From Rhodospirillales bacterium (GTDB lineage: Bacteria > Pseudomonadota > Alphaproteobacteria > Rhodospirillales > UBA2165), in assembly GCA_028345065.1 (NCBI GenBank), contig JAOMCN010000001.1:85605-130345 (forward strand): a stretch of DNA of 44,741 nucleotides, given 5' to 3'. The notes beneath the pieces were generated by a model, which saw only the letters and a list, made by a program, of their open reading frames with translations, was not told the origin of the DNA and did not search any database. The stretch's first letter is position 1. Every line of letters starts with the position of its first letter. The position numbers and the translations under genes were made by a program. Of the stretch, positions 9,574 through 17,078 are shown piece after piece.

Positions 9574-11208
9574 TTGCTCTCGCAGACAATGATGACCGAG
9601 AAGCCGAAAGGTTTTCTGAGCGGGTTGTTGCGCCTGACTTATAGCAATCCTCTCTATAACTACACATTAATGGGACGCATTCCGCCGCGTTTATTGGGCA
9701 CTCCACCAGAACTGCTGATGGGCAATGCTGCGAATGGGCAGTCTATCCTAGCGGGATTATTTACCTTGCAGGGGACGAGATATGGTTTTACTTCGTTCAG
9801 AGACCTGTCCGAGCAAAGCAACGAACAATGGCTCGCATTCCTTCATAGTTTCAGGTGGCTTTCTGATCTTAGGCGTGTTGGATCGGAAGATGCTCACCGT
9901 TACGGGCAAAAACTTATAGCCCAATGGATTGAGGCCTATGACAAATGGGATCACTTTTGTTGGCGTCCCGATATTCTTGGTGCTCGTTTGGCAAGCTGGA
10001 CCTCTCATTTTGCCTTCCTCTCAAGGGGAGCGAATAAGGATTTCTCGAATAAAATACTTGTTGAGCTCGGTCGGCAGTCGCGCCACCTTTCTCGAAGCGT
10101 ATTGCAGGGGGTGCCTGGGTACCCAAGAGTGACTGCCCTAAAGGGCCTTATTTATGTGGGTGTCACGCTACCTAATTCCGATAGTTATTTGGTTCAGGGA
10201 ATGGAGGGCCTGGAACTAGAAATCAACCGCCAGCGGTATCCTGATGGCGGGCACATCTCAAGAAACCCCAAAATCCAGAAGGATTTTCTGAGGGATTTGC
10301 TGGAAATAAAATCAACACTATCTACAGCGCATTTTTGTATTCCGAATTGGTTAAACCAATCTATCAACAGTATTGCAGAGATGCTCCAAGGAATGCGTCT
10401 CGGTGATGGTGAGCTCGCGCGATTTAACGGTGGTGATAACTGCGAATTAGAAGAAATTGAGGCGTTGATTTCCAAGGCTGAAATACAAAAAAAAGCGCCG
10501 TCAGCCTACCTCCATTCAGGGTTTCATAGATTGGAGGCCGCACGAACAGTTTTAGTTATGGATGTTGGCACTCCTCCGCCACTAGATGCAAACAGATGGG
10601 GTCACGCCGGGGCGTTATCATTCGAATTAAGCGTGGGCAAAGAAAGGCTGATAGTTAACTGCGGAGCGACTAGATTTATGGGAATGAGTTGGCATCAAGC
10701 TCTTAGGTCTACTGCCGCCCATTCAACCGTCTGTGTGGATGGCATTAATTCAGCGGAACTGGATGAGCTAGGGGGATTTAAGCGAATACCTGCAAATGTT
10801 ATTTGTAGCCGTAGGGAAAATGGAGGCAGAGCTATAATCGAGGCAAAAAGCGATGGGTATGATGAAATATTAAACCTTATTCACCGACGGATTATTATGA
10901 TGTCATCTAATGGTTCTAAAATTCAGGGGGAAGATGAACTTGAAGGCCCTGGTGGGCAAAGATACGTCGTAAGATTCCATCTGCATCCAAATGTGCAAGC
11001 TACTCTCATTCAGCACGGAAAAGCAGCGTTGCTAAAACCGAGACGAGGAGCGGGGTGGAAATTTGCTGCAAATAACCAGGCAATTTTAATAGAAGACAGT
11101 GTATACTTGGATGGATCCATCCGGCCGCGCCGAAGCCAACAGTTAACGATCCCCGGTGAGTTATTTGGGCGAGGTGCATCTATAAAATGGAGTTTGACAC
11201 GTGACTAA
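9574..11208 (+). CDS. Heparinase II/III family protein
   Basis: About 545 residues. The N-terminal half is an alpha-helical toroid domain (PLYNYTLMGRIPPRLLG, FRWLSDLRRVG, LARLASWTSHFAFL-like segment). The C-terminal half is the heparinase II/III beta domain (GHAGALSFELSVGKERLIVNCG, TAAHSTVCVDGINSAEL). Family members are polysaccharide lyases or surface glycan-processing enzymes; in alphaproteobacteria this one is a conserved neighbour of rsmB with unassigned substrate. The frame opens at a TTG (9556), but AGGAG at 9561-9565 is placed for the TTG at 9574; ATG 9589 is an alternative. No signal peptide is obvious. GC is like the upstream housekeeping genes, so it is the last ancestral-looking gene before the glycan loci. 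Confidence 0.85.
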   Translation: MLSQTMMTEKPKGFLSGLLRLTYSNPLYNYTLMGRIPPRLLGTPPELLMGNAANGQSILAGLFTLQGTRYGFTSFRDLSEQSNEQWLAFLHSFRWLSDLRRVGSEDAHRYGQKLIAQWIEAYDKWDHFCWRPDILGARLASWTSHFAFLSRGANKDFSNKILVELGRQSRHLSRSVLQGVPGYPRVTALKGLIYVGVTLPNSDSYLVQGMEGLELEINRQRYPDGGHISRNPKIQKDFLRDLLEIKSTLSTAHFCIPNWLNQSINSIAEMLQGMRLGDGELARFNGGDNCELEEIEALISKAEIQKKAPSAYLHSGFHRLEAARTVLVMDVGTPPPLDANRWGHAGALSFELSVGKERLIVNCGATRFMGMSWHQALRSTAAHSTVCVDGINSAELDELGGFKRIPANVICSRRENGGRAIIEAKSDGYDEILNLIHRRIIMMSSNGSKIQGEDELEGPGGQRYVVRFHLHPNVQATLIQHGKAALLKPRRGAGWKFAANNQAILIEDSVYLDGSIRPRRSQQLTIPGELFGRGASIKWSLTRD

Positions 11209-11308
11209 ATTGGCCTTTTAAAAGCAACTTAGGGACATTATTGATTGAATAGAGAGATACACAATAAGCGTCCATCAATATTCTTAGATAAATTATTTTA
11301 AGACGGAT

Positions 11309-12637
11309 ATGAACCATAAAACGCTGCTCAAGATTATTAATGACAAAGCGGCAAAAATCGGTGTAATTGGCTTGGGTTATGTGGGCTTGCCCCTCGCTGT
11401 TACCTTTGCCAACAAAGGATTTTTGGTCACGGGATTCGACGTGGATCCAAAGAAGATTGATCAACTGACGAAAGGTCGGTCTTATATTAAACACATTGAA
11501 AACAATATTATTAAGCAACATATCTCTTCGAAAGCATTAACTGTCAGTTATGACTTCTCGTCGTTGGGGGAGATGTCAGCAATCATCATATGTGTGCCAA
11601 CTCCTCTAAACGATATTCGAGAACCAGACTTGAGCTATTTAGATTCAACCTCTCGAACCATAGCTTCTCGTTTGCGAATTGGGCAACTAGTTGTTCTCGA
11701 GTCCACGACATACCCTGGTTGCTGCGAAGAAGTTGTCAAACCCATTCTCGAAGAAAGTGGGTTAACCTCTTCTAAAGATTTTTATTTAGCCTACTCTCCT
11801 GAAAGAGAGGATCCAGGTAATCCAAAGTTTGTAACTGCCAGTATTCCAAAAGTAATTGGTGCAGACGGACAAAAAGCGCTTGAGGTGGCAAAGTTATTAT
11901 ATGACCAGATCGTTGTGGAAACAGTTCCTGTGTCTTCTATGGATGTAGCTGAGGCAGTAAAACTAACTGAAAATATTTTTAGATCAGTAAATATTGCTCT
12001 CATGAATGAATTAAAGGTGATTTATGAGAAAATGGGTATCGATGTGTGGGAAGTTATTGAGGCTGCGGAAACAAAACCTTTCGGTTACATGCCGTTTTAC
12101 CCTGGTCCCGGACTTGGGGGCCACTGTATTCCAATAGATCCATTTTATTTGTCCTGGCGAGCAAAACAAGTAGGAGAGAAAACACGGTTTATTGAACTGG
12201 CTGGAGAAATTAATACGGCAATGCCGCAGAAAGTTATAGAGACACTATCGTCAGCGTTAAAAAAAAGATTTAATAAAAACTTGTTTAAGGCAAATATCCT
12301 TTTACTGGGCCTCGCATATAAGAAAAATGTTGATGATACACGTGAGAGTCCGGCATTAGTTCTAATTGAACAGTTGGAGAATCGGGGGGCAATGGTCGAT
12401 TATTTTGACCCATATGTTCAGATAATTCCAAAAACTAGAAATCACTCTCAATTGGCAGGTAGAAAATCTATTGATTGGTCACCAAAGACTTTTACAAAAT
12501 ATGATGCAGCTTTAATTTGTACAGATCATGATGGGTTAAATTATGCTGATTTGGTAAATTATAGTAGATTAGTGGTTGATACGCGCAACGCTATTGGCCG
12601 AATTCCACTATATAGCGAAAAAGTTGAAAAAGCATAA
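11309..12637 (+). CDS. wbpA: Nucleotide-sugar dehydrogenase, WbpA-like (UDP-GlcNAc 6-dehydrogenase type)
   Basis: A 442-residue member of the UDP-glucose/GDP-mannose dehydrogenase family that oxidises C6 of a UDP-sugar to a uronic acid in two NAD-dependent steps. It shows GVIGLGYVGLP, CVPTPL, LESTTYPG, EAVKLTENIFRSVNIALMNEL and the catalytic thiol motif GPGLGGHCIPIDP (Cys near residue 272), then the C-terminal GLAYKKNVDDTRESP. Sequence details are closer to UDP-N-acetylglucosamine 6-dehydrogenases (WbpA/WbpO group) than to UDP-glucose dehydrogenase, but substrate is inferred. It is low-GC, starts 100 bp after the heparinase gene, and stands alone before a gene-free stretch; probably a native O-antigen or capsule gene. 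Confidence 0.88.
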   Translation: MNHKTLLKIINDKAAKIGVIGLGYVGLPLAVTFANKGFLVTGFDVDPKKIDQLTKGRSYIKHIENNIIKQHISSKALTVSYDFSSLGEMSAIIICVPTPLNDIREPDLSYLDSTSRTIASRLRIGQLVVLESTTYPGCCEEVVKPILEESGLTSSKDFYLAYSPEREDPGNPKFVTASIPKVIGADGQKALEVAKLLYDQIVVETVPVSSMDVAEAVKLTENIFRSVNIALMNELKVIYEKMGIDVWEVIEAAETKPFGYMPFYPGPGLGGHCIPIDPFYLSWRAKQVGEKTRFIELAGEINTAMPQKVIETLSSALKKRFNKNLFKANILLLGLAYKKNVDDTRESPALVLIEQLENRGAMVDYFDPYVQIIPKTRNHSQLAGRKSIDWSPKTFTKYDAALICTDHDGLNYADLVNYSRLVVDTRNAIGRIPLYSEKVEKA

Positions 12638-13384
12638 TCAGTTTTTATTACTTAAATTTTAAGTATTGAAGTTCCAATAAATTTCAATTCGGTTTGAGGT
12701 TAGGGTTGTTCTATTAGATATGGTCCTCATGGTTTATTTTCCTCAATGTATTGACGTAATACCTTAATAGGAGTTTGCAATAAATAATTTGCCCTTCCCC
12801 CAAAAAACTAATTAAAATCTTTTTCTCCTTGAAAACCTAGTATTGAAGTTCATGTGGGGAACGATATATGTTTGCTCCTTGAACAAGTTGGTATGTTTGA
12901 AAACAATGGTATTCTTAAATAGCAAACAATATCACGCTGGCTAGGAAAAGACGGTTAATTAAATTAATGTTGCGGACTAAATTGAAAATTATTAAGCACT
13001 CTCTGACCAGCCAGAAACCTTCTCACCTAGAAACTGACAGAAATACCTAAAAATCCGAGGTCTATGATTTATAGGCCACCCGCCTAATGTGACGATTTTT
13101 ATTTTCTAATAACACCACTGGTCTACTTTCATCAATCTGTCGTGTCAATGAATCGGCTTCGATCGTCTGACGCTTTCACCAATACCCACCAACGTAGGAT
13201 GTTATGTGATTCATGCAGTGAACGCATATTGATCAATCCATTTCTAAGTTATCATAATGGTGGCCCTTGATGTATCGATCTATCTGATTTAAAAAGGATT
13301 TTCTTGACGTTCATGGAGCGAACATGATAGTACTCGATTCCGTAATATACTTAAATTTATTGCGGGCCCATTAGATAGGGGATT
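12638..13384. other. Gene-free region at the left edge of the GC-rich cassette
   Basis: About 750 bp with no convincing reading frame on either strand. The first two thirds are strongly AT-rich like the upstream dehydrogenase gene; composition becomes more balanced after about 13140. This makes it the likely left boundary of the GC-rich cassette that follows. I saw no tRNA, insertion sequence end or clear repeat in it. The last 80 bp carry a plausible promoter for the regulator gene (listed separately). Confidence 0.6.
13304..13331 (+). promoter_or_regulatory. Candidate sigma-70 promoter for the glycan cassette
   Basis: TTGACG (13304-13309) and GATAGT (13326-13331, four of six to TATAAT) are separated by 16 bp, about 50 bp before the ATG of the winged-helix regulator at 13385. 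It is the best promoter-like pair in the leader and would drive the regulator, the NusG paralogue and perhaps the whole cassette. Called by eye only. Confidence 0.4.
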
Positions 13385-14044
13385 ATGGCAATCGGTGGCA
13401 ACGGAACTAGCGGAGAGAATAATCCCGATACTATCACGCTCGGCGTTTTGAGTGCGGTAGAGCTCGATGAGCGGGCGACGCAACGAGCAATATCGCGGGA
13501 GCTGGGGATAGCTCTTGGGCTCACAAATGCTTACCTGAAGCGCTGTATCAAAAAAGGATTTATTAAGGTCAGGCAGGCCCCCGCGAACCGATATGCCTAC
13601 TATTTGACGCCGCAGGGATTTGCCGAGAAGGGCAGGCTGACGGCAGACTATCTGTCGATGTCATTCAATTTCTTTCGTTCATCCCGTGAACAATGTGCAG
13701 CCCTTTTTGAGATTTGTGAGCAAAAGAACTGGAACCGGGTAGCGCTTGCGGGTGTGGGCGACCTAGCAGAGATAGCGACGCTGTGTCTCAGTGAGAGGTC
13801 CAGGGTCGAGATTGTCGGCGTGATCAATACGTTCGTTGAGGGCGAAGCGTCTCCGCGGTTTGCCGGACTCCCCGTGGTGAACCGGTTGACCGACCTGGAA
13901 AAAATAAACGCGGTTATCGTGACCGATATCCAGAATGCACAGCGCGTATTTGAAGGTCTTGTAGATGCAATTCCACCGGACCGCGTTCTGACGGCCCCGA
14001 TGCTGAAAGTCTCGCGGAAGCCGCCGGTGCTGACCCATGATTGA
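13385..14044 (+). CDS. Winged helix-turn-helix regulator with C-terminal Rossmann-like domain
   Basis: A 219-residue protein. Residues about 25-80 form a winged helix (RAISRELGIALGLTNAYLKR recognition region, then KKGFIKVRQ and YYLTPQGFAEKG), typical of MarR-like regulators placed at the head of exopolysaccharide operons. Residues 115-205 look like a small nucleotide- or sugar-binding Rossmann domain (VALAGVGDLAEIATLCL, VVNRLTDLEKINAVIVTDI), as in sugar-sensing or CoA-binding modules. It starts at ATG 13385 and overlaps the next gene by 8 bp, so they are co-translated. Its GC is clearly above that of the gene upstream. It probably senses a pathway intermediate and controls the cassette; the ligand is unknown. 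Confidence 0.75.
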   Translation: MAIGGNGTSGENNPDTITLGVLSAVELDERATQRAISRELGIALGLTNAYLKRCIKKGFIKVRQAPANRYAYYLTPQGFAEKGRLTADYLSMSFNFFRSSREQCAALFEICEQKNWNRVALAGVGDLAEIATLCLSERSRVEIVGVINTFVEGEASPRFAGLPVVNRLTDLEKINAVIVTDIQNAQRVFEGLVDAIPPDRVLTAPMLKVSRKPPVLTHD

Positions 14045-14570
14045 TTCGTCGTCGGGCAACGTATCGGCGCCCCGGTGGTATGTTGCCAGAACGCATGCTA
14101 ATGCGGAATTCAAGGCGCAGCATCATCTGCAGAGGCAGGGTTTTGAAGTCTACCTGCCGCGGTATCTTCGCCGGATTAGTCATGCGCGTCGCGTAAGCTG
14201 GCAGCCGCGCCCCCTCTTTCCACTTTATCTATTTGTCACCATGCCCGGTGCCGATCAGCGATGGCGAGCAATAAATTCTACTATTGGTGTATTGTATCTG
14301 ATCTGTGATGAAGGGGGCCCGGTGCCGGTGCCGACCGGACTCGTGGAGGAGATCAGGCGCAATGAAGATGACTGTGGCCTGATCCTCACTGGCCGAAGTG
14401 TACCATTTGAAAAGGGTGCCAAGGTGCAGGTTATTTCGGGCGCTTTTGCAGATTATATCTGCCAGTTTGATAGTGCGACTGACGATGAGCGGGTTGTCAT
14501 TCTGATCGACCTAATGGGCCGGCAGGTGAAGGCCAAAGTGCAGCTAGATTCGATCAGCGCGCACGTGTGA
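14037..14570 (+). CDS. NusG/RfaH-like transcription antitermination factor
   Basis: A 177-residue NusG paralogue. The NGN domain (residues about 14-110) has the family opening WYVARTHANAEFKAQHHLQ, then GFEVYLPRY and PRPLFPLYLFV; the C-terminal KOW part (about 125-177) has FEKGAKVQVISGAF and LIDLMGRQVKAKV. Specialised NusG paralogues (RfaH, LoaP and others) bind RNA polymerase at operon leaders and suppress termination in long surface-polysaccharide operons. The gene sits at the head of a 12 kb cassette, overlapping the regulator by 8 bp, and is followed by a leader with an ops-like element (14633-14644). This is almost certainly not the housekeeping NusG, which lies with rpl genes. Confidence 0.88.
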   Translation: MIDSSSGNVSAPRWYVARTHANAEFKAQHHLQRQGFEVYLPRYLRRISHARRVSWQPRPLFPLYLFVTMPGADQRWRAINSTIGVLYLICDEGGPVPVPTGLVEEIRRNEDDCGLILTGRSVPFEKGAKVQVISGAFADYICQFDSATDDERVVILIDLMGRQVKAKVQLDSISAHV

Positions 14571-14576
14571 TTTTCT

Positions 14577-14591
14577 GGCCTGTCTCAGGCC
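14577..14591 (+). terminator. Short GC hairpin after the NusG-like gene
   Basis: GGCCTG-TCT-CAGGCC begins six bases after the stop codon of the NusG-like gene. The stem is strong but is not followed by a T run, so it could be a pause or processing hairpin rather than an intrinsic terminator. Confidence 0.35.
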
Positions 14592-14632
14592 TCAGTTCCT
14601 AAAGCCGGCTGGGCGGACCGATTCACCCGGAC

Positions 14633-14644
14633 TGCGGTAGCGTG
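14633..14644 (+). promoter_or_regulatory. ops-like element in the operon leader
   Basis: TGCGGTAGCGTG matches 11 of 12 bases of the enterobacterial ops element (GGCGGTAGCGTG), including the CG-GTAG-CG core that forms a small hairpin in the non-template strand when RfaH loads. It lies on the coding strand, 63 bp after the NusG-like gene and 190 bp before pseB, which is where such an element would act. A T6 run follows 11 bp later. The match and position are seen directly; function is inferred. Confidence 0.5.
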
Positions 14645-14739
14645 AACAAAGGGCATTTTTTGATCGTAGTCTCGACTATATTTGCAATCTTTCATTCGAT
14701 TCACTGTTTACCGTGTTAATCGGCTGTTATTCGATACTC

Positions 14740-14754
14740 CTGTTTCTGAAACAG
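14740..14754. promoter_or_regulatory. 15-bp palindrome upstream of pseB, candidate operator
   Basis: CTGTTTC-T-GAAACAG is a perfect palindrome with a single central base, 80 bp upstream of pseB. The loop is too small for a stable RNA hairpin, so a protein-binding dyad is more likely. The cassette's own winged-helix regulator is an obvious candidate, but the same motif was not seen upstream of that regulator. Confidence 0.3.
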
Positions 14755-14834
14755 ATGGGTGTATTTGAAGGCGCTATGTTTTCATAGATGCGGCTTTTTA
14801 AACACCGAATTTTACCTGCGCAAAAGATACAAAA

Positions 14835-15878
14835 ATGACAGATAGAACTCTCCTGCATACGTTCGACCAATCAATCCCAAACCTCAATGGGGCCAATATC
14901 CTGGTTACCGGCGGCACGGGCACTTTCGGGAAAAGCTTTGCCGAGACAGTTAGTCGACTGTTCTCGCCGCAGCGTTTGATTATTTTCTCGCGAGATGAAT
15001 TCAAGCAAAGCGAAATGCAGGCAGCCTATCCGACGGAACGCTTCCCGTTTATGCGCTTCTTTGTCGGGGACGTTCGTGATCACGGTCGCCTTGAGATGGC
15101 GATGCGTGATGTTGATATCGTCGTGCATGCAGCAGCACTGAAACAGGTTCCGACTGCGGAGTACAACCCATTTGAATGCATCAATACGAACGTGCTTGGA
15201 GCCGAAAATGTTGTTCGTGCAGCAATCGGCGCACGAGTCGCTAAGGTTATTGCATTATCTACGGACAAGGCGACAAACCCGATCAACCTGTATGGTGCGA
15301 GCAAGCTTGCTTCTGACAAAATATTTGTTGCAGCGAATAATCTGTCTGGCGACGACGGTACTATTTTCTCGGTCGTTAGATATGGCAATGTAGTCGGCTC
15401 GCGCGGCAGCGTCGTTCTGCTCTACCATAAATTGGTTGCCGAGGGCGCAAAGAGCATCCCAGTCACGGATCTACGCATGACTCGGTTCTGGATTACTGTC
15501 AACCAGGGAGTGAATTTTGTCCTGTCGAGTCTTGAAACCATGACTGGTGGGGAAATTTTCGTACCAAAAATTCCAAGCATGAAAATTAAAGATCTTGCCA
15601 AGGCTATCGCGCCGGAAATTCCTATGGAAGTCATCGGTATTCGACCAGGTGAAAAAATTCACGAGATTATGATTACAGATAATGATGCGCGGCATACTTG
15701 GGAACTCGAAGATCGCTATATTATTGCTCCGTCCTTTCAGTTCTGGAGTAACGAGCCTTTTACACCCAAGGACGGGCAAAAGGTGGGTGACGGATTTACC
15801 TATGCAAGCGATACCAATGACCGATGGCTCGATGCCGCTAGCTTTGTGGCATTACTGAAAACTTCGGCAGACAAATAA
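14835..15878 (+). CDS. pseB: UDP-N-acetylglucosamine 4,6-dehydratase (inverting), PseB
   Basis: First step of the pseudaminic-type pathway: UDP-GlcNAc to the 4-keto-6-deoxy-L-arabino sugar. The 347 aa protein has LVTGGTGTFGKSFA for NAD(P), FSRDEFKQSEMQ (the PseB-type signature rather than the LegB type), HAAALKQVPTAE, LSTDKATNPINLYGASKL with the active-site Tyr-X3-Lys near residue 152, RYGNVVGSRGSV and the C-terminal GIRPGEKIHEIM. It is the first gene after the ops-like leader; pseC follows 33 bp later. Shine-Dalgarno sequence at ATG 14835 is poor. Confidence 0.92.
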   Translation: MTDRTLLHTFDQSIPNLNGANILVTGGTGTFGKSFAETVSRLFSPQRLIIFSRDEFKQSEMQAAYPTERFPFMRFFVGDVRDHGRLEMAMRDVDIVVHAAALKQVPTAEYNPFECINTNVLGAENVVRAAIGARVAKVIALSTDKATNPINLYGASKLASDKIFVAANNLSGDDGTIFSVVRYGNVVGSRGSVVLLYHKLVAEGAKSIPVTDLRMTRFWITVNQGVNFVLSSLETMTGGEIFVPKIPSMKIKDLAKAIAPEIPMEVIGIRPGEKIHEIMITDNDARHTWELEDRYIIAPSFQFWSNEPFTPKDGQKVGDGFTYASDTNDRWLDAASFVALLKTSADK

Positions 15879-15911
15879 TGACTAAAAACCCTACGGAGCC
15901 AAGCTAACTGG

Positions 15912-17078
15912 ATGAAACGGTTTCTGCACTATACGCGTCAGACCGTTAACGAGGCCGACATCGCGGCGGTTGTACAAGTATTGCGGAGCGACTATCTGAC
16001 GACGGGACCTGTTGTTAATGCGTTCGAAAACGCGCTTGCCTCCGAGGTTCAAGCAGACTTCACGATTGCGTGCTCAAGCGGTACTGCAGCACTTCATCTT
16101 ACAGCGTTGGCGCTTGGTCTGGGCCCCGGGGATAAGGTCATTGTTCCGACTGTCACCTTTGCTGCGACCGCAAACGGCGCGCGCTTCACCGGTGCAGATG
16201 TGATTTTCGCCGACGTTGACCCCGATACAGGGTTGATGCGCCCGTCCGATATGGAGGCGGCAATTGCGCGGTCGCCAACCCTGCCCCGGGCAGTTTATCC
16301 GGTCCATCTCGGTGGCCAACCCTGTGACATGACGGCGATCAACACTATTGCTGGACAGTGGGGAATGTCAGTCGTCGAAGACGCGGCTCATGCACTGGGC
16401 ACGGCATACAATGAAGAGGGGGTGACGGCACGTGTCGGCGGGTGCACCCAGAGCGATATGACGATTTTTTCGTTCCACCCGGCTAAGACCGTGGCGATGG
16501 GTGAGGGTGGTGCAGTTACCACAAATGATGAGGGTCTTGCGGGGCGGGTTCGAGAATACCGTACTCACGGAATTGTCCGCGACAATTTCAAGAATGGTGC
16601 AACTGACGACCCTTGGTATTACGAGATGCAGAGACTCGGCTTCAACTACCGGGTCAGTGACATCCACTGTGCCCTTGGCCTATCGCAATTGTCCCGACTT
16701 GGAGCCAGCGTTAGAAAACGCGAACAACTCGTGCTGGAATACGATACCGCGCTATCCGAACTCGCGCCAGTGATCAGGCCGACTAAGCGCGTCCCGTCGG
16801 ACATAACCGGCTGGCATCTTTATCAAGTACTGATCGATTTCGAGGCCGCCGGCCTTTCACGAGCCGAGTTAATAAATCGCCTGCACGAGAATGGAATTGA
16901 CACCCAAGTTCATTATATACCGGTCCACTCACAGCCCTATTATGAGCAGTCAAAAACACCGCCAATGCCGGGTGCGGAAGCGTTCTATCAGCGGTGCCTG
17001 TCGCTGCCGCTGTTCGCCGGGATGGAGGAAGACGACGTTCTTCGCGTAGTTGAAAACCTGAAAGCAGCGCTCTTGTGA
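15912..17078 (+). CDS. pseC: UDP-4-amino-4,6-dideoxy-N-acetyl-beta-L-altrosamine transaminase, PseC
   Basis: PLP-dependent aminotransferase of the DegT/DnrJ/EryC1 family, second step of the pathway. The 388 aa sequence opens with the PseC-type VVQVLRSDYLTTGP, then ACSSGTAALHLTALALGLGP, VEDAAHALGT and IFSFHPAKTVAMGEGG, whose Lys (near residue 189) binds PLP, and NYRVSDIHCALGLSQL. It is 33 bp after pseB and overlaps the following transferase by 4 bp (GTGA), so all three are one operon. The product would be the 4-amino sugar that must next be N-acylated; no GNAT-type PseH is found in the cassette. Confidence 0.92.
   Translation: MKRFLHYTRQTVNEADIAAVVQVLRSDYLTTGPVVNAFENALASEVQADFTIACSSGTAALHLTALALGLGPGDKVIVPTVTFAATANGARFTGADVIFADVDPDTGLMRPSDMEAAIARSPTLPRAVYPVHLGGQPCDMTAINTIAGQWGMSVVEDAAHALGTAYNEEGVTARVGGCTQSDMTIFSFHPAKTVAMGEGGAVTTNDEGLAGRVREYRTHGIVRDNFKNGATDDPWYYEMQRLGFNYRVSDIHCALGLSQLSRLGASVRKREQLVLEYDTALSELAPVIRPTKRVPSDITGWHLYQVLIDFEAAGLSRAELINRLHENGIDTQVHYIPVHSQPYYEQSKTPPMPGAEAFYQRCLSLPLFAGMEEDDVLRVVENLKAALL

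Noticed and set aside
12751-12786. TTGACG followed by TAAATA as a promoter in the gene-free region
   Set aside because: The spacing is about 24 bp, too long for a sigma-70 promoter, and no gene follows for 600 bp.
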